Assembly: GCF_937903345.1 (NCBI RefSeq)
Contig: NZ_CALCZQ010000030.1
Coordinates: 434,001 to 498,000 of the forward strand
DNA from: an uncultured Emticicia sp.
Lineage (GTDB): Bacteria; Bacteroidota; Bacteroidia; Cytophagales; Spirosomataceae
Length of the DNA: 64,000 bases
Direction of reading: 5' to 3'
The notes under the pieces are model-generated. The model was not told the DNA's origin, ran no database searches, and saw only the letters and a program-made list of their open reading frames with translations. The position numbers and the translations under genes are program-made. Shown piece after piece: positions 10,053-18,243 of this stretch; position 1 is the stretch's first letter; each line of letters starts with the position of its first letter.

Positions 10053-11552
10053 CTAATCCGTTTTCTGTGTGAAGAGAGCGATGCACATTTTAATGCCTTC
10101 CTCGTAGCTTTTTATTTTGATGTTTTCATTTGCTGCATGTATATTGTTATAAGGATTAGGGATCCTCAACGATACCGCCGGTACATTAAGTGTTTCAATA
10201 AATGAAGCCATTGGTTGTGAACCTCCCGTGGCACGTACTTTTAGAAATTTGCCTACTGCTCTTTCCATTGCTTTTCCTAACCAAAGACCGATTTCTGAGT
10301 CCATCGGAGTCCTAAATGGTAATGAGCCTTCTTTTTGTTTCAGTATGGCCAAAGTTTTAAATTTGGCTCTTTCCTGGTCTGTGGGTAAACTATCAATTAA
10401 TGTTACGCCTTGTTGTATCAAATATTTTTTGATTAAATCTATTTGCCTCGAGCCAGGTGTTTCGGGCACTAATCGTAAATCTATTTCAGCAATTGCCATA
10501 TTTGGAATAGTGGTTGTTACCTCTTTTCCTATATTCGATGCTCGTATACCGCGGATATTTAAGCTTGGATACTGCATTGCTTCTTGATAACTTTCACCCA
10601 CTTTTTCTGCTTCTGCTATTCCAATTTCAGAATTTATTTCCGCCATATTTTCTGGTATTTCTGCAAAAGATTTTTTATCAGCTTCTGATATGTTTACCCC
10701 ATCATAATAACCTGGAATCGTTACTCTACCCTCGTCGTCTTTCATACCTGCTAAAAGCTTTGCCAATTTTAGAGCTGGATTTGGGGCATAATTACCATAT
10801 TGTCCGCTGTGTAGATTTTCTTTTGCCCCAAATACTGTAAGTGTTAGCGTTGCAATACCTCTGGCTCCAAACATTATCGTAGGAATATCTGATATATGTC
10901 TTGTACCATCCATGATAACCAAACGGTCTGCCGCCAAAAGAGTACGATTCTTTTTTACTAAATCTGCAATAGTAGGCGAACTTAACTCTTCCTGAAAATC
11001 CATGATGACTTTCACATTATACTCAGGTATTACATTTCTTTTTTTTAAAGCGTTAAAAGCAGAAATAAAGCACATAGCAGGTCCTTTCGAGTCGGATGTT
11101 GAACGTGCAAATATTTTCCATTCAGGGTCTATCTTTTTTTCAAGCTCTTGCCACGAAATTTCATCTCCTTTCTGATTTTTAATTACTGGTTCAAAAGGAT
11201 TACTTTGACTCCAAGCAGACTTATCTACTGGCTGACCGTCTATTTGCAAATAAAACAATACATTCGGCTTTTTTGGGTCGGTAATATATTCAGCATATAA
11301 ATGTGGTATTTTTGACGATACTATTTCAGTTGTCTTAAAACCTAAACTTTGAAATGTTTTTTCACACCATTTTAGGTTAGATTCAATTTGTTGCGGATAA
11401 TTACCATCATTGGGCATTTTTAGAAATTCCCTAAACATTATAAGCGAGCCTTTAATCTCGGCTTTTTCAATTTCATTTATTTCGAGGTTGCTGAGGTTTT
11501 GACCAAAAACTGACAAATGGGCAAAATATAGAAGAACAAAAAAAAATCTCAT
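10053..11552 (-). CDS. Secreted M20-family peptidase-like protein
   Basis: The protein has 499 residues with a signal peptide ending near LSVFGQ. It follows the M20 dimetal aminoacylase/dipeptidase plan: YLQIDGQPVD (D105 of the first motif), RSTSDSKGPA with bridging D154, the catalytic EE pair E188/E189 in DFQEEL, an inserted dimerisation domain, and a C-terminal metal histidine H472 in NIHAANENI. The histidine normally two residues before D105 is Q103 here, so one zinc site may be altered. It probably acts on di- or oligopeptides in the periplasm. It is monocistronic and converges on the DUF819 gene. Confidence 0.85.
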   Translation of the reverse strand: MRFFFVLLYFAHLSVFGQNLSNLEINEIEKAEIKGSLIMFREFLKMPNDGNYPQQIESNLKWCEKTFQSLGFKTTEIVSSKIPHLYAEYITDPKKPNVLFYLQIDGQPVDKSAWSQSNPFEPVIKNQKGDEISWQELEKKIDPEWKIFARSTSDSKGPAMCFISAFNALKKRNVIPEYNVKVIMDFQEELSSPTIADLVKKNRTLLAADRLVIMDGTRHISDIPTIMFGARGIATLTLTVFGAKENLHSGQYGNYAPNPALKLAKLLAGMKDDEGRVTIPGYYDGVNISEADKKSFAEIPENMAEINSEIGIAEAEKVGESYQEAMQYPSLNIRGIRASNIGKEVTTTIPNMAIAEIDLRLVPETPGSRQIDLIKKYLIQQGVTLIDSLPTDQERAKFKTLAILKQKEGSLPFRTPMDSEIGLWLGKAMERAVGKFLKVRATGGSQPMASFIETLNVPAVSLRIPNPYNNIHAANENIKIKSYEEGIKMCIALFTQKTD

Positions 11553-11958
11553 CTGTATTACTTTTAAAAAAAATGTGTAAGGTAAAGTTATACAGAATCA
11601 CGTAAATAGCAAAAGATAAAATGCAATTCCTTACGCCAAAACAAACATTTTCATGTAAGAGATGCCTGATTTTAATAAATAAAGCAATTTTTTTAATATG
11701 AAAAATATTATTTTTTAAAGATAAATTTAAAAATTCTTGCAGAAATATCTGAAAAAACTCAATTTCACTTATATTGTATTTAATCTGAAAAAGTTGTATC
11801 GTTTTTTTTTAATAAATGTTTTTAAAAACGACAAAAATCTTAGGGTATTTAGTTTTATATTTGTTTTAAAAAGCTTCAAATTATAAATAATTTAAATTTT
11901 GAAATTGGTTTTGTAGAAAATATTCAATCCTTATAAATCGCCTAACTCTACTTTTTGT
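11553..11958. other. 406-base intergenic region between divergent genes
   Basis: This is a very AT-rich spacer separating the M20 peptidase and the cytochrome gene, both read away from it. TATATTTG at 11856-11863 fits the Bacteroidota -7 consensus for the plus-strand gene (TSS about 11870) but has no -33 partner. GTTTTTAAAAAC at 11818-11829 is a perfect palindrome just upstream. No gene is visible. Confidence 0.5.
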
Positions 11959-14214
11959 ATGAAAAACACTTATTCGTTATTAATTCTTTTTGCTATATCT
12001 GCAATATTTTATTCTTCAAATACCTATTTTTCTTTAAGTGAGAATAAAGAGGCAAGGATATATTCTTTTTCTGATAGTCTTCATTCACGTACACCTACAC
12101 CGCTTACACCCGAACAAAGTCGTTTGGCTTTTCGTGTGCCTGCTGGGTATCACATGGAGTTGGTAGCAAGTGAACCTATGATTGCCGAGCCCGTAGCCAT
12201 CGCTTGGGACGGTAACGCTCGAATGTATGTTGCTCAAATGGAAACATATACGCAAGATGCTGACGGAACAGGAACAAAAGAAAAGAAAAGCCGAGTAATG
12301 CTCTTAGAAGATACCGATAATGACGGGAAAATGGATAAAAGCACTGTTTTTATCAAAGACTTGCTTTTACCACGAATGATTTTGTGCGTAAACCATGAGC
12401 TATTGGTCAACGAAACCGATACCTATGATATTTATAGTTATAAAGATACCAACGGTGATGGCGTAGCTGATATTAAAAAGCCAGCTTATATTTTAGGAAA
12501 AGTAGCGGGTGGGAATTTAGAACATCAAAGAAGTGGCTTGGATTGGAATCTTGATAATTATATCTATCAAACTTATGATGCTGTTCGTTTTCGATATACA
12601 AAAGGTGTCCTAAAAGCAGATTCGATGCCAAGTGGCTCGAATGGTCAATGGGGACTTACACATGATAATTATGGAAGATTATTTTTTAGTCGTGCAGGTG
12701 GCGAAAATGCAGGAAGTGGTTTTCAAATAAACCCAAAATATGGAGCTTTGGAGTTTTCAGATGCATATAGTGAAGAGAAATTTAGTCCAGTTTATCCCAT
12801 AATTTCCACCCCTGATGTACAAGGTGGTAAGCCACGTTTGAATCCGGATAGTACGCTAAATCACTTTACTGCCGCCAACGGACAATCAATTTTTAGAGGT
12901 GACCGTCTTCCTTCCGATTTGGTGGGTGATTATCTCGTCAACGAACCCGTTGCTCGTATTATTCGCCGGGCAAAAGTTATCAATAATCAAGGTAAAACCC
13001 AACTCGAAAACGCTTACGATAAAAAAGAATTTATTGCCAGCTCCGACTTTTATTTCAGACCCAATAATACTTACACAGGCCCTGATGGATGCTTGTATAT
13101 TGTAGATATGAGTAGAGGGATTATTCAAGAATCAAACTGGACACCGAAAGGATCGTTTCTCAGAGGTAAAATTGATTATTATGGCATTGGCAAGGTCAAT
13201 CAACGAGGTAGAATTTGGCGTTTGGTGCATGATGATTTTAAAAGAGGTCCACAGCCAAAAATGTTGGATGTTTCGGCAAAATCATTATTGGCGTATTTAG
13301 ACCATCCAAATGGCTGGTGGAGAGATAATGCTCAAAAACAAATCATTATTTTGGATGACAAATCTGTTGTACCCGCACTAAAAGCCATGGCTTCCGGAAT
13401 AAACAGCAAATCGGCACTCGGCAGATTACACGCACTCTGGACACTCGAAGGCTTGAATGCTATTGATAAACCCACAATATATGCTGCTTTAAAAGATACC
13501 GACCCGCAAGTAAGAAAAGCTGCTATTTGGATTTCGGAAATCTTTTTGAAACAAAACGACCAAACTATGATTTCGACAATTGGCAAGATGATTAACGATG
13601 AAAACTATGACATCAAAACTCAAATTTTGCTATCGCTAGGATCAAATAAAAGTGAATTGGCTAAACAAATTGTACAGGAAATTATGACTCAAAATACTAA
13701 TAATCAGATGATTACTAGCGTAAAGAAGAGTATCGATAAAAATGAAGATGCCAAAATTTATGGTATTAAACTCGCAGGATTTACAGCACCCGAAAGAAAA
13801 TTGATTTTAGCTGGTGGCGAAATTTATAAATCGCTTTGTTCGGCTTGCCACGGAGCAGATGGAAAAGGCCTACCAACAAATGCTGCTCCTGCATTGAGAG
13901 GAGCAAAACATATTAATGCCGATAAAGATATTGCTATTAGAATTTTGATGAATGGCTTGAAAGGGCCAATCGAAGGGAAAACATACCCGAGTGTGATGCT
14001 TGCCATGAATGATAATTCTGATGAGTGGATTGCATCGATAGTGAGTTATATTCGTTACGAATTTGTTGGTACTTCAATGCGGGTTGGGAAAGGACGACAA
14101 TCAGCGGTTGTACAAGTATCTGATGTCAAAAAAATCAGAGAACAACACGTTGGTAAAACCGAACCTTGGACAATAGAAGAATTAGATCAACTATCAACGG
14201 CGATTAATCAATAA
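11959..14214 (+). CDS. PVC-type dehydrogenase-like propeller / HEAT / cytochrome c protein
   Basis: This 751-residue exported protein has a hydrophobic N-terminal signal or anchor. Residues ~55-430 form a beta-propeller of the membrane-bound-dehydrogenase type (FRVPAGYHMELVASEP, VAIAWDGNARMYVAQM, a calcium-like DTDNDGKMD loop). Residues ~435-590 are HEAT-like (LDHPNGWWRDNAQ). The last ~130 residues are a cytochrome c domain with haem motif CSACHGADGKG and a distal methionine segment. It probably oxidises a sugar, alcohol or similar substrate and passes electrons through its own haem; the substrate is unknown. It is a paralogue of the truncated gene at the left edge. The small dihaem cytochrome 112 bases downstream is a plausible electron acceptor. 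Confidence 0.85.
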   Translation: MKNTYSLLILFAISAIFYSSNTYFSLSENKEARIYSFSDSLHSRTPTPLTPEQSRLAFRVPAGYHMELVASEPMIAEPVAIAWDGNARMYVAQMETYTQDADGTGTKEKKSRVMLLEDTDNDGKMDKSTVFIKDLLLPRMILCVNHELLVNETDTYDIYSYKDTNGDGVADIKKPAYILGKVAGGNLEHQRSGLDWNLDNYIYQTYDAVRFRYTKGVLKADSMPSGSNGQWGLTHDNYGRLFFSRAGGENAGSGFQINPKYGALEFSDAYSEEKFSPVYPIISTPDVQGGKPRLNPDSTLNHFTAANGQSIFRGDRLPSDLVGDYLVNEPVARIIRRAKVINNQGKTQLENAYDKKEFIASSDFYFRPNNTYTGPDGCLYIVDMSRGIIQESNWTPKGSFLRGKIDYYGIGKVNQRGRIWRLVHDDFKRGPQPKMLDVSAKSLLAYLDHPNGWWRDNAQKQIIILDDKSVVPALKAMASGINSKSALGRLHALWTLEGLNAIDKPTIYAALKDTDPQVRKAAIWISEIFLKQNDQTMISTIGKMINDENYDIKTQILLSLGSNKSELAKQIVQEIMTQNTNNQMITSVKKSIDKNEDAKIYGIKLAGFTAPERKLILAGGEIYKSLCSACHGADGKGLPTNAAPALRGAKHINADKDIAIRILMNGLKGPIEGKTYPSVMLAMNDNSDEWIASIVSYIRYEFVGTSMRVGKGRQSAVVQVSDVKKIREQHVGKTEPWTIEELDQLSTAINQ

Positions 14215-14326
14215 ATACCCAATCCATTTAAAAAGCCTCATTTGTATAAATTTTTTAAAACTTTATTTGTTTAGCTTTTTTATATTGCACCGTTCCTCTT
14301 TTTTAATTTAAAATTTACCAAAAACT

Positions 14327-14863
14327 ATGAAACTTCTTTTACCAGTTTTGTTTCTTTTTATCGGCGTTAGTTCATTTATGTCAATGTCTGAACAAGGATC
14401 ACAGGATCAACCTCAAGCGATAATGAAAGATACTTTGATGCTTGACCGTGAAAAGTACCTCACTTTTTTGAAAGATTCTTTGAAAGGAAAAGAATCAATG
14501 TTGGCCGATTCTGTATTTAAGAATATCAAATCGCTCAAAGGCAAATCAGTTGAACAATTATTAAGTATTATGAATAATTGGGGACATGCCTTGGGCGTAA
14601 GCTGCAAGTTTTGCCACGAAACAACCAATTGGGCATCAGAAAAAAGCCGTAACCATCTGCGTACACGTGAAATGATTGTGATGAACGACCGCCTTAATCG
14701 TGATTTACTTTCACAAATGAAAGGTTTCCGTCAGCCTGTTACGATGGGATGTATATCGTGTCATAACGAAATGAAAGAACCAACTCATGATGGTCCACGT
14801 CCGCAAGCTCCACGTCAGCGTCCAGAAGGAGGCCCAAAACCACCAGAAGGTGCAAAAAACTAA
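14327..14863 (+). CDS. Small dihaem c-type cytochrome (reaction-centre cytochrome-like)
   Basis: The protein has 178 residues and a signal peptide (LLPVLFLFIGVSSF). Two CxxCH haem sites are present, CKFCH near residue 90 in GHALGVSCKFCHETTNW and CISCH near residue 144. The arrangement, including REMIVMNDRLNRDLL between them, matches the c-type cytochromes of Bacteroidota that share a fold with the photosynthetic reaction-centre cytochrome subunit but have nothing to do with photosynthesis. The tail is rich in proline and charged residues. It probably relays electrons in the periplasm for the propeller/cytochrome protein encoded just upstream. Confidence 0.82.
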   Translation: MKLLLPVLFLFIGVSSFMSMSEQGSQDQPQAIMKDTLMLDREKYLTFLKDSLKGKESMLADSVFKNIKSLKGKSVEQLLSIMNNWGHALGVSCKFCHETTNWASEKSRNHLRTREMIVMNDRLNRDLLSQMKGFRQPVTMGCISCHNEMKEPTHDGPRPQAPRQRPEGGPKPPEGAKN

Positions 14864-14913
14864 AGTTTCTGTAGAAAACAAGTTTTAAAATAGAATATAA
14901 ATAAAATTCCCGC

Positions 14914-14955
14914 AACGTGATAGACTCGTAACCCCCGAATCTATCACGTTTTTTT
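14914..14955 (+). terminator. Terminator after the dihaem cytochrome gene
   Basis: A perfect 11-bp stem (14914-14924 with 14940-14950) and 15-base loop are followed by a T-run to 14955. It separates the cytochrome operon from the BlaI regulator. Confidence 0.85.
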
Positions 14956-14994
14956 GTGCAGTAAAACGATTTATAAAACAATGCCTCGAAAAAA

Positions 14995-15030
14995 AACTAT
15001 AAAATTAGTTTTGAAACTAAAAAAATAGTT
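14995..15030. promoter_or_regulatory. Paired BlaI-type operator dyads over the blaI promoter
   Basis: Two 16-base dyads of the form AACTA-N6-TAGTT lie at 14995-15010 and 15015-15030, exactly 20 bases apart. The inner halves make a third palindrome (TTAGTTTTGAAACTAA, 15005-15020) that contains a -7-like TAGTTTTG (15006-15013). BlaI/MecI repressors bind such short dyads as dimers and usually repress their own promoter. The array ends 31 bases before the blaI-like start, so autoregulation is the natural reading. Confidence 0.65.
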
Positions 15031-15061
15031 AAACCTTTGAATCATAATAAAAACCAAGAAA

Positions 15062-15433
15062 ATGGAATTGAGAGATTTAACCCGTGCCGAAGAAGAGGTA
15101 ATGCAGATTTTGTGGGAAATAGAGCCAACATTCGTAAAAGATATTTTAGAATATTTCCCCGAACCTAAACCGGCCTATAATACGGTTTCTACAATCGTTA
15201 GGATATTGGAACAAAAAGGTTTTGTGGGACATAAAGCCTATGGAAAAACGCATCAATATCATTCGTTGCTGAGCAAAGAGCAATATAAATCTTTTGCAAC
15301 CGGCAAATTAATGGAAAGTTATTTCGAGAATTCAGTTGAGGAAATGTTCTCGTTTTTTGTACGCGAAAAGAAAATAGATATAAAAGAAGCCGATGAGATT
15401 TTGAAGATGATTGAGCAGATGAAGAAAAAGTAA
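15062..15433 (+). CDS. BlaI/MecI/CopY-family transcriptional repressor
   Basis: The 123-residue protein is the usual family length. An N-terminal winged helix (LTRAEEEVMQILWE, then AYNTVSTIVRILEQKGFV as recognition region) is followed by a C-terminal dimerisation tail (SFATGKLMESYFE, VREKKIDIKEADEILKMIEQ). Family members are dimeric repressors released by proteolysis when a BlaR1/MecR1 membrane sensor (M56 peptidase) is triggered. Here the next gene is a small, now interrupted, tonB-like gene rather than an M56 sensor. The paired dyads immediately upstream suggest autoregulation. Targets beyond its own operon are not known. Confidence 0.92.
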   Translation: MELRDLTRAEEEVMQILWEIEPTFVKDILEYFPEPKPAYNTVSTIVRILEQKGFVGHKAYGKTHQYHSLLSKEQYKSFATGKLMESYFENSVEEMFSFFVREKKIDIKEADEILKMIEQMKKK

Positions 15434-15462
15434 GTTATTCAACTACAATTTAAATTTCAATT

Positions 15463-15672
15463 ATGAAAAAGCTATTTATAACCTTCTCTTTTGTTTTAAG
15501 CACTGTATTTTCAGGCATTGCTCAAACCAATGAACCTGTTTATGAACAAGTTGATATAATGCCTGAATATCAAGGAGGAATGACCGAAATAACCAGTTTT
15601 ATTGGCAAAAACTTGAAATATCCAGAGCAAGCAGTGAAAGCAAATGTTGGCGGTAATGCCAAGAGACACTAA
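15463..15672 (+). pseudogene. tonB-like (TonB-C domain) gene, N-terminal part, interrupted
   Basis: Residues 1-61 (15463-15645) are a signal peptide (VLSTVFSGIAQ) followed by the start of a TonB C-terminal domain (MPEYQGGMTEITSFIGKNLKYPEQAVKAN). At 15646/15647 the coding sequence runs into foreign DNA and stops nine codons later. The rest of the domain is found at 17897-18117. Joining G15646 to T17897 gives ...KAN-VIGKVIVK... in frame, restoring a 134-residue protein of normal length. The 29-base gap to blaI implies one operon. As it stands the product lacks most of its domain and is probably non-functional. Confidence 0.85.
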
Positions 15673-15702
15673 AACTGTTTAATCACATAAAATTCCATTC
15701 AA

Positions 15703-17280
15703 ATGAAATTTAAGACATCATTTTTAATCGCCTTATTGCTTGCATCAATTACAAATGTTATTGGTCAAATAAATACTGGACAATTACCAAAATCGTTTAA
15801 GTTTAGTAGCAAAATTGAAAAACCAAAACCTATTAATTTTTCAGTTAGTCCAAATGAAATTTTGGCAAAGAAAACAAGCAAAAGTGATTCTACTTTATTT
15901 GTATCAATACCAGTTTTAGTTAACAAAAACTTTATGGAAAATTCAACAAAAGTTTATTCCGATGATAATTTCAATATCTACCAAATGGTATTTATTTCAA
16001 AAGATGCTACCTCATTAGGAACATATTTTAGTGAATTCTACTTGCCAAAAGGGTATGAATTATATGCTTTCAATTATGATAAAACAGATGTAATTGGTGC
16101 GTTTACTTATAAAAACAATAGTAAAACAAACAAATTTGCAATTAGCCCTATTTCTGGTGAAAATTTAGTTTTGGAATTATATGAACCTAAAAATTTAATC
16201 GACATTGATAATCCACGAATTATAATTAGTCAGCTTTCACACCATTTTAGGCAAAATCCCCAATCTTTAAAATCAAAAAAACTTCGTCCTAATTCTACGC
16301 AAATTGATGGATTAAATTGCTATTTAGACGTAATGTGTGAGTCAAATTTTGGGAAAGAAAGGGCAATCTTTTTGTGGGAATACCAAGATATTGACGACAA
16401 TAATTTTTATGTTTGTTCGGGTTCAATGATAAATCAAGATGTCCCCAATAGTGATTTGAGACCATTCGCTTACACCGCAGAACATTGTGGAGGAAGTGCT
16501 GATTTAACAACAGCAATATTTAACTTTCATTTTCAAAACAGCATTTGCAATGTTACCTCAAGTCCACCTAATTATAGCTTGGTTGGTGCTACTTTCAAAT
16601 CGAAAAAATCTCTATCTGATATGTTTTTAATGGAACTTGACAATGTTCCACCACCAGAATTCAATATATACTACTTGGGTTGGGATAGAAATGATAGGAA
16701 CGACCTTCCAGATGAAATAAGAGGAATTCATCATGCAGAAGGTGGGAAAAAAGCTGTATCAGTTGGGACGTTTAATGCAAATACCAACCCTTATTTTTGG
16801 AGAGTAACTTGGGATATCAATAATCATCCTACTTCACAAGGCTCATCAGGTTCTCCACTTCTTTTAAATAATAGCCTCAAAGTTATAGGGGACTTGTCTT
16901 ACGGGACTGCTCAATGCGACAACTTGGATGGAATTGACCGATACGGTAAATTTAGAGCCTAATGGGATGACCCAGGAGGTTCTGATAAAAGATTAAAAGA
17001 CTGGTTAGACCCCAATAATAATGACAATACTACCCTTGAAGGACGAGAACCTTGCTTAAATAATCTAAATATCACTTCAACTATACTAAGACCTGCAATA
17101 CAATATCAAGACAATGGTTTTGCAAGTATTAGTGCAGTTCAAACTATAAACTTATTAAACTCAACTGTTGCTCAAAATTCATATTATCAACTTAGAGCAG
17201 GGAATAATATTACTATTTTACCTGGCTTTGAGACGCTAAATAATGTAATATTTGAAGCAAGAATACAAGGTTGTCAATAA
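15703..17280 (+). pseudogene. Secreted trypsin-like serine protease with 3-coathanger tail, nonsense mutation
   Basis: The frame from ATG 15703 to stop 17280 would encode 525 residues, but an in-frame TAA at 16960-16962 replaces codon 420. The context FRA*WDDPGGSDKRLKDWLDP reads on smoothly, so one base change (for example TCA to TAA) is the simplest cause. Before the stop are a signal peptide, a pro-region and a trypsin-like domain with catalytic H261 (AYTAEHC), D306 (SDMFLMEL) and S382 (GSSGSP). After it lies a tail resembling a 3-coathanger stack domain (YYQLRAGNNITILPGFE). A truncated 419-residue product would keep the triad but lose the end of the domain and the tail. It is the first gene of the inserted element. 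Confidence 0.8.
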
Positions 17281-17309
17281 TCAATTTAAGAATATTTAAA
17301 CTCAAAATC

Positions 17310-17741
17310 ATGAAAATATACCAATTACTTATCATAACTTTTCTAACGAGTTGCAATAATTGCCCAATTATTCCAAATAATACTGAGTCATTTCAGGATG
17401 TTTCATTAGGGGTTTGCTTGGCTTCGGGTTTACCCAAAAACGAATATATAATAAATAGTGAATCTGAATTTAAAAAATTACAGAATAATGGTAATTGTTC
17501 AACTCAACAAACTAATATAGATTTTAGTAGTAAGACATTGTTAGGAAAGTTTACAAGTGGAAAATGTCAATTGACTATCAAAAAATCTGTTGTAGTAGAT
17601 AAAACTAATAAAACATATACCTATTATCTTGGAGTTTGTGAAGAAGGACTTTGCAAGAGTTTAGCAGTTAATATGAATTGGATAACCGTAAACAAAATTG
17701 AAACTGGGTACAGTGTGAAATTTGTAGTTGAAAAGAAGTAA
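17310..17741 (+). CDS. Hypothetical lipoprotein (second gene of the insertion)
   Basis: From ATG 17310 the protein has 143 residues, with a short signal peptide and lipobox (TFLTSC, cysteine about residue 13). The mature part contains several cysteines (NNCPII, LGVCLASG, GNCSTQQ, SGKCQL, YLGVCEEGLCKS), suggesting disulfides in the periplasm or at the cell surface. I recognise no family. An upstream in-frame start would overlap the protease gene and spoil the signal peptide. It lies 29 bases after the protease reading frame and ends 21 bases before the palindromic right end of the insertion, so protease and lipoprotein probably travel as a pair. Confidence 0.65.
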   Translation: MKIYQLLIITFLTSCNNCPIIPNNTESFQDVSLGVCLASGLPKNEYIINSESEFKKLQNNGNCSTQQTNIDFSSKTLLGKFTSGKCQLTIKKSVVVDKTNKTYTYYLGVCEEGLCKSLAVNMNWITVNKIETGYSVKFVVEKK

Positions 17742-17762
17742 AATAGAGACATCGAACCAAAA

Positions 17763-17896
17763 GGCACTACCGCCAACATGGTATTTAATAAAGACTGGCT
17801 GCCGGAAGTAATTGAACTTTTGGAATGCTATTTGGCCTCTGGAAGTGATTGAAACTTCAGGAATTCTATTTCCAGTCCTTCTTAAATACCTGCACG
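17763..17896. repeat. attC-like imperfect palindrome at right end of the insertion
   Basis: The outer arm GGCACTACCGCCAAC (17763-17777) pairs with the left end of the element (15646-15660), 14 of 15 bases. The inner arm GTATTTAATAAAGACTGG (17781-17798) pairs with CCAGTCCTTCTTAAATAC (17872-17889), 16 of 18. Two or three unpaired bases lie between the arms, as in the spacer of attC sites. The loop holds two diverged direct repeats of about 36 bases, starting GGAAGTAATTGAAC (17803) and GGAAGTGATTGAAAC (17841). The total length falls within the attC range. Confidence 0.6.
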
Positions 17897-18117
17897 TAAT
17901 AGGAAAAGTCATTGTAAAAATAATTATTGAAAAAGATGGCAGCGTCAATTCTGTATCTTTCTTGAAAGGAATTGGATTTGGTTGTGATGAAGAAGTAGAG
18001 CGAATTGTGAAATTAATGCCCAAATGGAAAGCCGGCATAAAAGATGGAAAAAACGTAAGAACATTTTTTATTCTACCTGTGATGTTTGCTTTAGAAAACA
18101 CCAAAAAATCGAAGTAA
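17897..18117 (+). pseudogene. tonB-like gene, C-terminal part, cut off by the insertion
   Basis: This stretch encodes the remainder of the TonB C-terminal domain (GKVIVKIIIEKDGSV, FLKGIGFGCDEEVERIVKLMPKWKAG, FFILPVMFAL) and continues the fragment at 15463-15645 in frame once the insert is removed. The open frame extends left into the palindrome (to 17812), but those residues belong to no TonB protein. Without the signal peptide and first half of the domain it is unlikely to function. Confidence 0.85.
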
Positions 18118-18243
18118 AAAGCGTTTTATTCAATAGACTTCTTGCGAAAGTCTTAAACAACTCCGTTTGAAGTTAAATATCGACGGTCGGCCTTAGCAAG
18201 AATTATATTAAATTTCAAATTTGATTTTGGTTTGGTTGAAAAC

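Larger units (their letters stand above)
15647..17896 (+). mobile_element. Integron-cassette-like insertion in the tonB-like gene
   Basis: These 2250 bases interrupt the tonB-like gene and can be removed at G|T on both sides to restore the frame exactly, with no target duplication. The left end reads TTGGCGGTAATGCC. With the preceding G this 15-mer is the complement (one mismatch) of 17763-17777 near the right end. The right end is an imperfect palindrome of about 120 bases. If the insert is imagined as a circle, the two ends join into one complete palindromic site, as in integron gene cassettes. Two genes point toward that site, as cassette genes do. The core GTTGGCG departs from the attC consensus GTTRRRY and no integrase is in the window, so the mechanism is inference. 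Confidence 0.6.

Noticed and set aside
15646..15652. Classical integron attC/attI core
   Set aside because: The split core reads GTTGGCG, which breaks the GTTRRRY consensus at two positions. I therefore call the site attC-like by geometry only and do not label it a true attC.
17271..17309. Earlier start of the cassette lipoprotein
   Set aside because: It overlaps the protease stop codon and places charged residues before the signal peptide; ATG 17310 gives a proper lipoprotein signal.
17661..18104. 147-codon minus-strand reading frame across the palindrome
   Set aside because: It runs antisense through the lipoprotein gene, the palindrome and the tonB fragment, has no family resemblance, and is a shadow of the inverted-repeat and plus-strand coding sequence.
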